Shown one piece after another: positions 15,801 through 28,800 of a stretch of DNA of 64,000 nt. Within the stretch, counting starts at the first letter, position 1. Each line of letters opens with the position of its first letter. Made by a program: the position numbers and the translations under genes. The notes under the pieces were generated by a model, which ran no database searches, was not told the DNA's origin, and worked only from the letters and a program-made list of their open reading frames with translations. This DNA is from Seriola aureovittata (lineage: Eukaryota > Chordata > Actinopteri > Carangiformes > Carangidae): contig NC_079365.1 of NCBI RefSeq assembly GCF_021018895.1, positions 17,707,001 to 17,771,000 of the forward strand, in the 5' to 3' direction.

Positions 15801-17052
15801 ATGATTTTTTCTGCGTCCTTCTTCCAGACATTTTCACACCATAATGCTGATGCTGCTTAGACATGACACGAACAGGAAAAAAAACAAAAAACAAGAATTT
15901 TAACAGGTCAGTGAAGAGGATGAGGATGCCACCTTACTCAAGAGTGTGTTGACAGATAGGGTGTCAATATTGTTTCTCCCTCACTTCAGCTCTGTAGGGA
16001 TACAGCCCATATGGTATGTTACTGCCAATAACTTGCCATTGCCCAGGTTTCAGTTTATTTCAGGTCTGACAATCAGCTTTTGAACAGATTAAGACAATAG
16101 CCTGTACTTCATGGCCTCTAGGATCCATTCAAACACATCAAGAAGATCTCCCTTATCTTAAAAGATAGAGCTGATGTTGGCACAGACCCCAGTAAAGCAG
16201 GTGAGCGAGATCTTTCGGTTCACTTGAGCTCCGTCTCAGTCGATCACTGTGGGATTTCTGCTTCTCCTCGGGTTGGCGTTTCACACTTTGAAGAGGCCTG
16301 CATCAGTTGAGAGTCGAGCTGGGTTCTGCAGCGCGGTGCAGAGAAATCAGCAGAGCTGTGCTGCTTGCTTATTAAAAATGATCGGTGGGTGGTCGATGGC
16401 TTTTGAACATTTTGTGATGGTGTCTCTTTTGTATGAAAGTATATCAGTTGCCCCTCCGAGGTGTCTTTGGATCATGGTGACTACGCATTTTTCTATGGAT
16501 CATCATGTGCATCATGTAAGGTCAATCAGGCTCCTGGGTATTGTTTTCTGCCTCCATGCCCCCTGTAGGCTCCTGTGAGCAGTTTAATAATATTGCGTCT
16601 TTTCGTCTTTTGTGATTCAACTTTTGATATGAATATGTAGGCCTATAATAATTAGGTGTGTGTGCCTGCCTCTCTCTCACTCTCATTAAATAAAAGGTAA
16701 GGAAAAGCTGCCCATATTTTCAAATCAATCACTGCAACAGATGCAAAAACAAACAAACAAAAAAACACACAATAAACAAAAAAAAAAAAACAACGAACCC
16801 TACATTACTGTCATCTCTATGAGATCAGAGATGGAGGCTGTGAGTGTGCAGGGAATAAGTTGTTTTTGGGAGAGATGGGAGATTTAGATGTGTTGACAAC
16901 TTCCGGAAGGACTTTGGAAAAAGAAAAAAATCTTTTGACCGTGCTGCTTCCTCTTAGTGCAGAACAGCTGACGAGCAGTCTCCAGCTGAGCGTCACTGTT
17001 AAAAGTCTTCAAAATGATGGCAACTGTTATCAAAACATTTGCAGCACAGATG
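12887..17052. other. Intergenic stretch upstream of the candidate camkv promoter
   Basis: No exon with recognisable product. The 16200-16400 part is richer in G+C and CpG than its surroundings and holds a 109-residue open frame (16249-16578) with no recognisable domain; it could be regulatory or transcribed non-coding DNA, but nothing decides this. Short A-runs occur at 14267-14279 and 16778-16790. Confidence 0.4.
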
Positions 17053-17108
17053 CACTTACACACGCGCACACACACACATACGCACAAACAGTCGTACACT
17101 TTGCATCT

Positions 17109-17154
17109 CACGCGCGCGTGCGCGCGCGCACGCACGCACACACACACACACACT
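17109..17154 (+). repeat. Alternating purine-pyrimidine CG/CA tract (Z-DNA-prone)
   Basis: Forty-odd bases of perfect purine-pyrimidine alternation, first mainly CG and then CA. It is preceded at 17057-17080 by a shorter CA/CG tract. It lies about 190-230 bp upstream of the candidate camkv TATA box. Confidence 0.85.
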
Positions 17155-17337
17155 TTCCCCTCCTTCCTGCATCATAGCCCGCTGTTACCATCACACGTTC
17201 ACGTAATACTCCCGTGAACAGGCAGACTTGTTGGAAATGCTCGAGGATCTAAAGGCTCTCTGACAGCGCGCGCTGGCTGTAAAAAGCAAAATAATCTGTG
17301 GAATCATCCAAAGAGAAAAAAAAGTGACATATTCCAA

Positions 17338-17389
17338 TATAAAGGCAGGGGATTGGATTATTGATCATCACCCTTTTACTTCACTGAAG
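17338..17389 (+). promoter_or_regulatory. Candidate TATA box and non-coding first exon of camkv
   Basis: TATAAAGG at 17338-17345 is followed about 45 bp later by a near-ideal splice donor, CTGAAG then GTAAGTGAG at 17390. The surrounding 17200-17300 sequence is CpG-rich compared with its flanks. A short untranslated first exon ending at 17389 and spliced to the camkv start exon at about 25804 would fit. Nothing in the sequence proves the junction; it rests on motif quality and position. Confidence 0.3.
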
Positions 17390-20053
17390 GTAAGTGAGCG
17401 CAGTTTGTTTTACCGTCCTAATATTGCAAACCACTGCTGTCAGAAACGCGAGAAGTGAAGAATGTTGAGGAATGTTCTCCGAGATTTATCATTCAGTGAC
17501 TGTCCTCTTTGACCAGACTATCACACTAAAACACAGGACACAGTATTTGTCTCGGAAAAAAAAAAAAACTTTTGCGTCAATCACACATTTTGTTGGGATT
17601 ATCAGACAATGCTCGCGCGTGATTTCAGAAACCTGCAGGATAGTTTTCATGCGATTTGTTCAGCTGCAACATCAGTCCAAGCAGTGGTGATGCGCAAATA
17701 CTGTAGGTACAGCCTGTTTAAACTGTCTAAGCTGCTTGAGCAGTGAGGTTGTCAGTAAATTTCCAGGCTATAATCGGGTGAAACCTGTTTGTAATTGATT
17801 TATTAATTTATTTTTTGACACTTCTTCTCATTATGGGAAGCTCAGCAAGTTCAGTGACATATAAGCTTTATACTGTATAGAGGCTCAAACTGCGCTTCTG
17901 ATTTACATAAGGCGTGCTCTTGTTGCACTCAGACTGCAGCACTTCTTGAATTCACATTTTCACAGTCTCACAGTCTCGCGGTGTCCCTGCCTCCTTGTCA
18001 TTATTTGTCATCATTTCACACCCAACGAGTCTGTGATTGCAATACCCACTTAGTTGCTAATGCTCAAACCGCTACTTCATATACCCCACAAGGAGAAAGT
18101 GCTTGTGCAAGGAGCTTGTCCTCCACTGATTAAACCATACAGGTGTCCACTGACCTCCTTGCAAGGATGGTGGAGTAGATGCCACTTCAACAATTGTGGA
18201 AATTAGATTCTGATCAAACCAGTGGCATCACAAGAGCAGCCTACATATGTAAACTGCATGTGCACAGAAAAAGTTTGGGAAGCCCTGGCTGCACAGCCAG
18301 TTAAGAATAGACTTGTATGGTGGTGGATGATAAGGGATCTTGTGTAGGAGCAAACTAAGAGCAGAAGCACTTTGTAGAATGTTTATAGACACAACATGAT
18401 ACAATTGGATTAATATTATTTACAGTATGAGTAGCTGACATTTAAAAATGAAACAAATCTAAGCTTTATAAAGTAAAATATGTGAAAAATACATGGAGAT
18501 AGAAACCCAGATATACAGTATGTTTCTGCATGAATCAGTGTCTTTCAGAAATACTGTCACACATGATCTTTATATTTTTCTTTTTTTTTTTTGCAGATGT
18601 AGATGTTTAGATGGCTTGTTCTGAGAAACAGTGAAAAAGTCATCATTGAATCGAATGTTTAAAAGATTTATTTAAACAGAGTTAAAGCCTTTCGTTTATG
18701 TAACAGGCTTCATGCTGCAATGAATGTGTTACCTGTGTCGTGGTGTGTGTTTGGCTGGGCATTCAGCTATGGTTAATTAAGTTAAAGTAGCTGTCAGATT
18801 ACTGGGACCCGCACTGTTTTCAGATAAAGGTGGTAAAATGAATATTAATTTAATAATTTTTTATTATGATTAGTTCGAACAATATTCTGGTGGATTCTCA
18901 TCGGTAAACTCTGGATTCAAGATCAGCAAATGGAGTTCCAGTCACATGAAGTGGCTGTGGTCTTGGGCGGTAATGTCGATGAGTACGCAGAGAGCTTTTC
19001 TGTACAGACAGTACCATGGTGCATACTGGAGCACTTGGTAACCATGGCAACAAAACAACATCAGAAGAAACTGGTCAGATGAGCCAGTGATGCTTGAAGA
19101 AGAGATGAATGGTTGACTCAATGCATAACAGAGCCAAGCACAAAAGGGGACCGATTCATGCTCATCAATTTTCGTCTTCACCTCTCTGGACGAGTTGTTG
19201 GGGAAAAGGACAGATTTTTCTTTACCCCTCTGTTTGTTTTTCTGATATGATGTCCCCGAAAACTGAAGGTGTAAAAGTTGTCTTTGTGCTCACAGCTAGC
19301 ACGGGTGGCATTCAGATCTTAAATGAGGCATTACAGGATTTAAAATTTGGCTGAGATATCGTCACCACCATCTGCCCCCTGTCACCAAGCCTTCCCCTTT
19401 GAAGAGGTTCGACTGTGGCCAAATCCACGGCTCCCTCTGGCCTGTTGCCACTGTCTGACATGATTTTGACCGACAAACCTGAGTTCCAAAATAGCAACAT
19501 AAAAAATTATTTATTTGAAAAAAAGGTCCCTTGTGTGTAGCCATGTTTATACAAGGTACTAAAAAAAACCTCAGTGGCAAAATGAAAAAAAACAACAACA
19601 TATTTCTACTCTTAAAGCTGCATCTTCATCCAGTCATTTAAGAGGAAATTGAAACTGAGGTGGACTGTGCTTCCCAGTGCCCTCAAATTCTTCTCAGAAG
19701 ATATGCTCCCACACATAAGCACACACACACACACACAAACATATACATTTACATACTAAGCACTTCCAATTAGACGCTGACAAAGTCTGCCTGAGGACCT
19801 ACAACAAACTGTAACAAGGCATCATCCAGTTTTCATCTCAACTGGGCAGCATGACTCAGTAGGTGTATGAGTTATGAGGATTAGGATTAGTGTGAAAAGC
19901 TTCAAATCAGTTTGCCGTTAGATTAATAATTACATAAAAATCTTAAATTTTTATGACCTTGCACTTCAGATGTTTATGTCACCCAGTTATGAGTTCAGGC
20001 TTTTAACATGTGAAATTTAGATTTAGCATCCCTGTTAGTCCGCTCGCTATGTT

Positions 20054-20590
20054 ACTGAATGCCAGAACACAAAGCCAAAATGCATCAAGCCTTCAGGAAG
20101 TTAGAGTAGGAGTGTCTGAGATATTTAAAACATATTTTAGCTTTGGTTAAAATGTTCCACTTTGGCTGGCAGTGTAACTCTACAACAGCTGGAATACTGC
20201 TGTTGAAAATTTTACTTCTAAATCTGACAGACTTGAGTTGTGAACTTGAACCTCATTATACCAATTACTGTCATTTTTAACTGCCAGAACATGGTCCCAA
20301 AATGCATAAAATAAAATTAAAAAAGTTTTGTTAAAATCACATCAACATGTTTAAATCATGATGCCAAGATGCTTCATATCTCCAACTTGTGTTAAAGCTG
20401 AACCTGCAGAGTCTGAGAGGTGACGGAGTTAAACTCAGTTCATTTTGAATGCCAGGATTTCCCCTCAGGTTAGTCAGTGTAGTTCTACAACAGCTGGAAC
20501 ATGGTGTGAAGATGCATCACACATCCTTTGTTGTCGTTCTTCAAAATTAGACCTGTGGTGGGTGTCTGAGATATTATCAAGGATATCACA
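20054..20590 (+). repeat. Degenerate internally repeated segment
   Basis: Several phrases recur with divergence: GCCAGAACA followed by CAAAATGCAT (20060s and 20280s), TCTACAACAGCTGGAA (20180s and 20480s) and GTGTCTGAGATATT (20110s and 20560s). The spacing is irregular (about 225, 307 and 450 bp), so this is not a simple tandem array. Confidence 0.5.
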
Positions 20591-20729
20591 CTTATACATA
20601 CAGGTGCATAGATGAATGAATGAATGAATGATAGATTTACATAATTTCTCAGTTTTGTGTAAAGTGATATTTATGTCCATAATCTCAAATCTTTTAGACC
20701 TTTAGGCCATCATAATGATCTTGTACCTC

Positions 20730-20781
20730 ATATCAAATTATAATATAATATAATATAATATAATATATTATAATTTGATAT
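20730..20781. repeat. AT-rich perfect inverted repeat
   Basis: Arms of 18 bp at 20730-20747 and 20764-20781 are exact reverse complements around a 16-base TAATA-repeat centre, which can itself pair. It could extrude as a cruciform. Confidence 0.8.
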
Positions 20782-23364
20782 AATATAACTGTCATGATTT
20801 GTCATGTATTTTTGAGGGGTTAACCATAGACCAGTTGGTAATGTAATCCAGTGTGTAATTTAGTTTCCATCCCTAATAATAATGTCACACAAACACATCC
20901 TGAAGTGCCTTGAACAACAGACTTGAACCCTGCTGCCTGTGGCAGTGAATATAATTCCTCTTTCACAGTGGTGTTTTGATCTGTTCAGCCATGAATACTC
21001 CTAAAATAACAAAAGTCTTATTTTCTTCATTAATTCTTCATTAAACCACACAGTAAGTCATTATTTTAAAGATTACTCAGATATTGAAGAAAGCATGGAG
21101 TTGCTTGTTTTATCAATATGACTCTCGGGCTTATTTGTATATTGTGGCTGTTGTTACTTGAAAACAAAAGAATCTAAATTGAGGTGGTTTTACTTTTACC
21201 TACTTTATGCTACTGGAAAATTAATTGGACAAAGATTTGAAATCTGTTTATCAAATGCAACAGCTATGCCTTTGTCATTATCCCCCAGTGAAGTTTTCTC
21301 AGTGCTGGGCTCTGCGTCAGTCTGAATTCGAAACAGCATTTACATTCCCATTAATGAAGAACACTTCATTCAGATCTTTCAAAAGGCAGAGATAAAAGAC
21401 CTCTGATTCAGCAATAGTCAAGTGCCTTCTATCTTTTTCTTCTTCTGGTGAAGGAGAACAGCCTTTTATCTCCAAGATTGCCTTGAAAGGGGGAAAAACA
21501 AGTGCGCACAAAATTCTGTCTGACTTGTCATACTTACTCTTTAGTGTTTTGGTGCACTGTGAGTCAAGCTTCCGAGAGCAGGTGTTGGGATCTAAGATTC
21601 ATTTTGAGGTCTAATGTTTGCTTTAAACGGTCTCACATCAGCCTCGCCCATTAACTCTGCCTAAAGCACGCATGATGTTTTTTATCTTGGGGGCCATTGG
21701 TGGTGTGGTTATATCGAAGCAGAATGAGACGCCGCCAAAGAGGCTCATTCTGCATGAGAGTGCAATACCGTTTGCTTGAGACTCTGGCCATGCCGTGACT
21801 TGACACATTTCAAAAGTGACCACAGATTTGATGGTGAATCTGATTGAATATGCATTGCAAAAAAACATTATGAAAGCATTTAGACATTCTACAAAGGAAA
21901 TAAGGAAATGCGTGTTTGGTGGCTTGTGTACATCATCTGTGTGCTGGTAAAAGTCTAAAGGGGATCACTGCAAAGCACTGAGGCATGTATGCAGTTGTGT
22001 GAACCTATAGGTGAGAGCCAGAAAACACTAATGGCGAGTCTGGGTATTGTTTTTGCAGGATTCATGCAAGGGAGGTGATTTAGCTGAAGTATATCACACA
22101 AGTGCTCCTCATACTCCAGGCTAATGGTGAACTCACAGTCCTCCCCGTTCAGGACAAAGAAGGGCCATGTATTGTTTGCTGTGTTTTGATCAGGAAAATG
22201 ATAAAAGGTGAACTGAAATATGTTGTTGTTTGGGTTAGAATGCTGCAGTAAGAGATGGGCTCCGTGTTTGGAGTTGTTGTCGAAATTCTCCGTCTCCTCT
22301 CACTCACCCCAAAGCAAACATATTCTTTACTTGTGCATATTTCTGGGAAGAAAAACACAGCCGTAAGTAGAATCATCATCTGGTGTGCACTTAAAATATA
22401 AAAATGCTGGCTGAATAGAAGAGGCTTGATCCCTTTGGCTACTCGAAGTTGGCCTCCATATGCACTTTAGCAAGATTAAAGCAAGTGTGGCTTAGTGTGA
22501 GGGTGGCAGGTGCTTTTCTACATAAAGTAATAGTGACTTAGAAACGCTGGTAATTTGTGCTGGCAAAGTCATATACTGTAGCGTAGCTAATAAATCAGCG
22601 TAATTAAAATACTAACATATTGTTGGCTCAGCTCATATGTAAAAATCCAAATTACAGAGCCATCGACAGACATTAGAGAGGAGAAGGTCTGGAAAAACTA
22701 GATAATGCTTATACTGTAGCCTAATATGTCAAATAAAATCAATATTATGTGACCTTAAACATTATATCATCCAGCATCTGTCTGATATTGACAGAGCCAC
22801 TTTCCTATCATAAGGAACTTTCCATACACAGCAAAAATGACTAGCGCTGGCTAGTCACTTCTTCAAACTCTTTCTTTTGCAGTCACCTAAACAATAACAA
22901 GAAACCAAACAATATACAGTATACAATATGCATTAACCCAAACAACATTACCTTCAGTGACAATCTGTAGGGGCATCAGGTCTGCTCCTTAGAGAGACGA
23001 GACGCCTTTCATCTATCACCGTTGCTGCGCTTATGTGAACAGGTGGTTAGTCTTGCACCAAATTTCTCTCCTGCAGTAATCTCCAACATTTATGTATATT
23101 TTGTTTCACTTGCCAATAGATGACATTCCCATACCCTTGAACACCAACCAAAACTTGCGTAAGAAAACCGCTTGAACAGAGTGTTGTTGTTATTTTTGCT
23201 TCAACCCTTCACTCCTAATAAAGTTGGAGCACGTACAGTTGGTGTTGGTTTGGCATTTAGGCATAAGTGTAAGGTTATAAATGTCAAATGATGTCTCCCA
23301 TAAGAACTTGAGGCTATACTTTATATATGTTATACAGTATATGTTTTTTTGTGTGTTTTTTTTT

Positions 23365-23475
23365 TTTTTTTTGCATTTTTGCCTTTATTTGATATAGTGA
23401 CAGAAGATAGTAGAGCGAGAGAAGGGTATAACATTCAAGAAAGGTCCATAGTTAGAATCAAACCTGGGAAGAAGA
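23365..23475 (-). mobile_element. Decayed SINE-like interspersed repeat
   Basis: The + strand reads GCCTTTATTTGATATAGTGACAG, then purine-rich sequence with AGAGCGAGAGA, then ATAGTTAGAATCAAACCTGGG. That order matches a tRNA-derived repeat common in fish, whose minus strand carries a B-box-like GGTTTGATTCTAAC. The copy is short and mutated. Confidence 0.45.
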
Positions 23476-23487
23476 ACTATTATCATT

Positions 23488-23590
23488 ATTAACAATAAGA
23501 TTTTTTAGTTATATAGCACCTTTGAAAAACAAAGTTAGAAAGTGCTTAACAACAAAACAAGGAATAGAACTAAAATTCAAAGCATAAAAG
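23488..23590. repeat. Decayed interspersed repeat with TATATAGCACCTTT core
   Basis: AGTTATATAGCACCTTTGAA followed by AGAAAGTGCTTAACAA resembles a dispersed fish repeat usually read as TTATATAGCACCTTT...AAAGTGCTTTACAA. It adjoins the SINE-like repeat just upstream. Confidence 0.45.
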
Positions 23591-24802
23591 ATCAAATTAG
23601 ATCAAATTATTAAAAATGAATGTGTCTGTGCTACTACACCGCCAGACACCCTGACACTGACATACTGACATATCCCATGTTAACAAAAGGTCATGTAACC
23701 ACCATCTGTCTGCAGGACAGCATGAACTAAAGAAGACCTGCAACACAGAGCACAGCTACTTCAGCACTGTTTAAGACTGTATTCAAACGGATCGAAAACT
23801 TCATGGTCAGCATACGGATCAAAGACAGATAAGACCTAATAAATCAGTGCCAAAAAGAGGCTTAAATGAAGGACATTAGTGGAAACAGCCTCTTTTTAAG
23901 TATAATAACCAACCATTTTACATCTTGTAATATTTTCATATCAGCTACACAGATCTATGGGGACTGGATCACAGAGTAACGAGTCCCCTTGTGGACAATA
24001 GTACATTTTATACACAGCTTGTCTTTAGATAAAGGGCTTTTTCTTGATTTATAATCTGCTTGTAGGCAAGGCAACAGTAATAAAGCATATTCATGGACCA
24101 CCATCTTAACGTGGACATTCTTCAGATTCAAAGTTTTATATTGATAAGATTCTTTGTTGTACTACAGATTTTACTGGATGCTATAACTGGGAGAAATCTC
24201 TGCCTCTGATAGGGTCTTGACTGAGGCTCCAGACAGCACCTCAGCCAGAGTTTCTCCACTCCCACTCTTCTGCGCTGGCTGCCATTTCTACTGCGAGGCT
24301 TGCCAAAAAACAACTGAGTCTGTTTTCCATACAAGCATCCTATCTCACCAGTAAAAAATTTAAGCTGCTAGTGGTGGACGTGTATAGTGTTCTTTTGTGG
24401 CGCTGACGAGATTCACGTCACCCCGATTCAAAGTTGTATATGTTTATGTAAGTATGTGATTCCACTTCTGCAGTTAATTGCAACAAAAAGAAACATTTTA
24501 TGACTAAGTCAGAAAGTCATTAAACAGACATTTAATTCAATACAACACAAACTGCAACACCAAAATGTTTGTTGCTCAGGAAAAAAAAAAACATGTAATA
24601 GCAAATTATCCAGTGTTAGATTCCAGTGTTAGAAATTCTCATGTTAAAAAAAAAAAAAAAAGCAGCAGCAGGGTTATGAAGCCAGGCTGTGAAATTGGCA
24701 TAGAGATGTGTGAAAGGACTTCATGTGGGTGAATTTAATTTATTGGGCTTTTTGTTGTCTACTGTTTTAAATGTTACGTTGTGTGCAGTGATTTCTCCTG
24801 GA

Positions 24803-24880
24803 GTTGTGGTGCAGTGGTCAGCAGAGTGACTGGTCATGTATTTGATTTGACCTCTATTTAAGCCACAGGTTGGACAATAT
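24803..24880 (+). mobile_element. tRNA-like SINE head fragment
   Basis: GTTGTGGTGCAGTGGTCAGC matches the A-box region of the same SINE type seen at 9901-10071. A decayed B box (TTGATTTGACCT) follows about 45 bp later. The body is not recognisable. Confidence 0.4.
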
Positions 24881-25848
24881 GAATGTCTGCCATCAGCGCT
24901 TTTGCCTATTACTGTTTACATCTCAAGGGATTAATAAGAAATGTTAACTTGTCGCATTTGTTTCACTTGTGTTCCAGGAAAGCTATCTAGCCATCTAGCT
25001 GTATTATTAATCATAACATCTATTGTGTGATTATATATAAATGTTTGTGAGTGAATGCAGCAAGTTAGTCTGGAAACAGCATTACAACAGACTTTAGCCA
25101 ACTTGCTGCCAGAAATGAAAACACAAAACTCTTCCACATTTGTTTCTCCACAGCTGACGAGATGATAGCTTTGTCAACTTTCAAGAGCCTTTCAAAATAT
25201 TTAAAAAAGGAGACAGAAGTTACAGCTACAGCACAGGGTCAAGTCCATCTGAATATTCTCAACTGTAAAAAAGCACACAGATGAATAATGCTTCTACTGC
25301 TGCTGCAGTACAGAGCTGACTCACTGCAGAGTGAAAAGAAACAAGTCTGGCAGTCTGACTGAGTTCAGTGAATAAGACTATGTTAATGGAAAATATCATT
25401 TTTATGTTGTGTTGCCCTTGTGGTAATTTGAAATCATTTGCTCCCACAAGATCAGTTATGCTCAGTTACTCCGGATGTATGACCAAAAAGGTTTTCGGGG
25501 AAAAGAACTAATCAAGTTTCAAAACTGCTTCCGACAAATGTGTGCATTGATTTACGGCATTCATTTTGTGTTAAGTGCCGTCACTGTGCAGCAATTTCTT
25601 CCATTTATATTATCGTCATTAATGAAACAGTTTATTTCTCTGTAAAGAAACTTGTACAGCAATTTGTACAACAATATAACATTGTTTTATGTCATTCATT
25701 AATCAGGTTACAGCTCCAGATCCACTTTGTACTGCGGAGATGCATGTGCTCTATCAAAATGATGCTGTTTGGACCAATGTAACATGTTGCATATTGTCGA
25801 CAGGTTGTGTTGTGCGCCGAACATTCCCTGGCTAGGGCACAAGCTGCC

Positions 25849-28800
25849 ATGCCATTTGGTTGTCTGACACTTGGGGAGAAGAAGGATTATAACAATCCCT
25901 CAGAGGTGACCGACAAATATGACCTCGGACAAATTGTTAAATCGTAAGTACATCTATTTTTTAATGCTGTATAATAAGCGTATAAATACTTTAAAAAACT
26001 TCATGGTCAAAATGTGATGTATGTTCCCTTTTTTCTGTCTCTCTCACAGAGAGGAGTTTTGTGAGATATTCCGGGCGAAGGATAGGAACACCTTGAAAAT
26101 GTACACCTGTAAAAAGTTCCACAAAAAGGACGGAAGGAAAGTGAGGAAAGCTGCTAAGAATGAGATAATGATCTTAAAGATGTAAGTGAAGTTTTAAGCA
26201 CCTCATTATAGAGGAAAAGTCTAATAGCAAATGATCAGCAAAATTCTCTGTTAAGGTCGAGCCAAGGGCAAAGTGAAGCTCAAACACCAACACCCAGAAG
26301 GAGCCATATTACGTAACACCATGAGCTGGGGAATTGATCACTGCTTTCAGTTTAGTCACATTTGCAGATCCGCCGGCAAATGAAAGGATAACTCCTAATG
26401 GTTTTCATTCTGTTGATTGTGATTATAATATTAATCAACATTCATGGCCAAAAATTGAGTAGATCATAAAGTAATTTGATCATTAAGCATTGAAAATCCT
26501 GATAGTACGCATTATGATGATGATTTGTAATTACAGTATGCAAGTGGCAACTGGGCCCAATCTCATGTTTTAAATCTTCCCCCCTCAGATGGATTAGACT
26601 GTGGTGCTATACTGGCAATTTTCAAAGGATGTGAAAAAAAAAAAGTAAAATCATCACTTTAACTTGATGTTTGGCATGACATTGTGCTACTTATTCACTC
26701 TATATGTTGTTCATTTTAACACCATTTAAGTCCAGCCCTTCTCCCCCTCCCATCATTCTCTCTCCCCTTTTTCCTGCTTTTCAAAGGGTAAAACATCATA
26801 ACATCCTGCAGCTGGTTGACGCTTTTGAAACTAAGAAAGAGTACTTCCTTTTTCTGGAGCTGTGAGTATCATTCGAGGCACTTGAGAGAACAGTTGGCTC
26901 AGACGGGTGTGCACTGTACTTCCTCAACTTGTATAAAGCTGATGTTTTATTGAAAATGTTTTACATTTCTGTCATCAACAAGTGACATGCATTTTATTTG
27001 CCTGTCCCATCTCTTCAGCGCCACAGGCAGAGAGGTCTTTGACTGGATCTTAGATCAAGGCTACTACTCGGAGCGGGACACCAGCAATGTTATGAGGCAG
27101 GTGTTGGAAGCTGTAGCTTACCTGCACTCTCTGAAAATCGTCCACAGAAATCTGAAGGTATATCACACTGCTGACACCTAGTGAAAAACAACAGCACTTC
27201 ACCTCGGGCCAATAACTGCCCTTTATAAATATGAAACAGTGTACATTCAGATCAAACATTTTCCACTTATATAAGCCTTTATCTGTTTACTTATACAGCT
27301 GGAGAACTTGGTGTACTTTAACCGTCTGAAGCACTCCAAAATTGTTATCAGTGACTTTCAGTTGGCAAAACTGGAAAATGGACTCATTAAGGACCCATGT
27401 GGGACTCCAGAATATCTTGGTAAGAACCATAACATCTGATTATAGATCAGTTTTTTTAATTAGGTTAATTTGATAGTTTTATAATCGTACATTAGGAACA
27501 AATCTTGATTTGTTAATCTAAGGCTACAACATACTTAAAGCTTGTTTCTGCTCTCAGCTCCTGAGGTGGTTGGGAGGCAGAGATATGGAAGACCTGTGGA
27601 CTGTTGGGCCATAGGTGTCATCATGTATATACTGTACGTGCCATGTGTCACGTGCTCACGAATATGACATTTTTAAAGTATATTTAAGTGATCGGTTTTT
27701 CGACAAACATGTCATGTTCTTATATTGCTATATATTGCTTCAATAGTTTGTCCGGGAACCCTCCTTTCTATGATGATGCTGATGAAGATGACTCTGACAA
27801 TCGTGATAAGAACCTTTTCCTAAAGATTTTGTCAGGGGACTATGAATTTGATTCACCATACTGGGATGACATTTCAGATTCCGGTAAGAGATAAAATCAA
27901 TCAATGAATTAAAATGTACAGTATATCAATGTAGTTGTGCTACAAATGTCACAGACAATGTATTCAAGATCTGATATTGCTGTTATTAATTGTGTTTTTC
28001 AGCCAAAAACTTAGTGGCATCTATGATGGAAGTGGACCAAGATCAGCGATTGACTGCACAGGAAGCTATTGCCCATGAATGGTATAAATGGTCCCACCAG
28101 CACAAATGGAGTTATGGCCCTTGTTGTATAGGAACCACAAATCCATTAATGTTGATAATGAAAATAATGTTCTTTTGCTCCTTCTCTTAGGATTTCTGGA
28201 AATGCAGCTTCAGACAAGAACATCAAGGATGGAGTTTGTGCACAAATAGAAAAGAACTTTGCCAAAGCCAAGTGGAAGGTATTACTTCACATATAACTTA
28301 TATATCAACACATTTTTGCTCATATATCATTATTTGTTAGGTGTTTTAGACAAACTGATTATGTTATGTTCATGATCACGACCCCAATCTCCCTCTATTA
28401 GCACTGTACTGAAATGTTGTGAATTTGCAATTCTCTGCCCATAAAATGTAGAGTTTTTTATGATATAACCACCATTTAAAAATGCATAAATATGAATATA
28501 CACTCCATTCACTGCCAGTAACAACTATTAAAACAAAAAGAAAGTGCAGTGACAATTGTATTTTTCTCCACTGCTTTAGGATTGTTCCTACCAACCCAAT
28601 CAACTTTCATGTCAATGTCAAAAACATATTCATATAACTAAATTGCTGCTTATAATATAAATCATATTGTTTGTATGCGATTTATATTTTTCCAAAAAGT
28701 CAGAAAGTGTGTGCTCCAGACAGAGAAACTGGCTTCTCAACCTCAAATGTAAAATGTAAATCAAAAATATATTTAGCTGTTAAACCAGTCAGAATCTGTA

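Larger units (their letters stand above)
17390..25803 (+). other. Inferred camkv intron 1 or intergenic DNA
   Basis: About 8.4 kb without a coding exon. It contains degenerate internal repeats (20054-20590), an AT palindrome (20730-20781), a 10-bp perfect hairpin (21719-21753), two decayed interspersed repeats (23365-23590) and a SINE head (24803-24880). Whether it is transcribed as an intron depends on the candidate first exon. Confidence 0.35.

Noticed and set aside
16249..16578. 109-residue open frame starting MGFLLLLGLAFHTL, resembling a signal peptide.
   Set aside because: The rest has no recognisable domain, low-quality composition and no splice or transcript support; kept only as a note in the intergenic description.
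17253..17275. REST/NRSF site expected near a neuronal gene such as camkv (GACAGCGCGC).
   Set aside because: Only a half-site is present; the TTCAGCACC half is missing at the required spacing.
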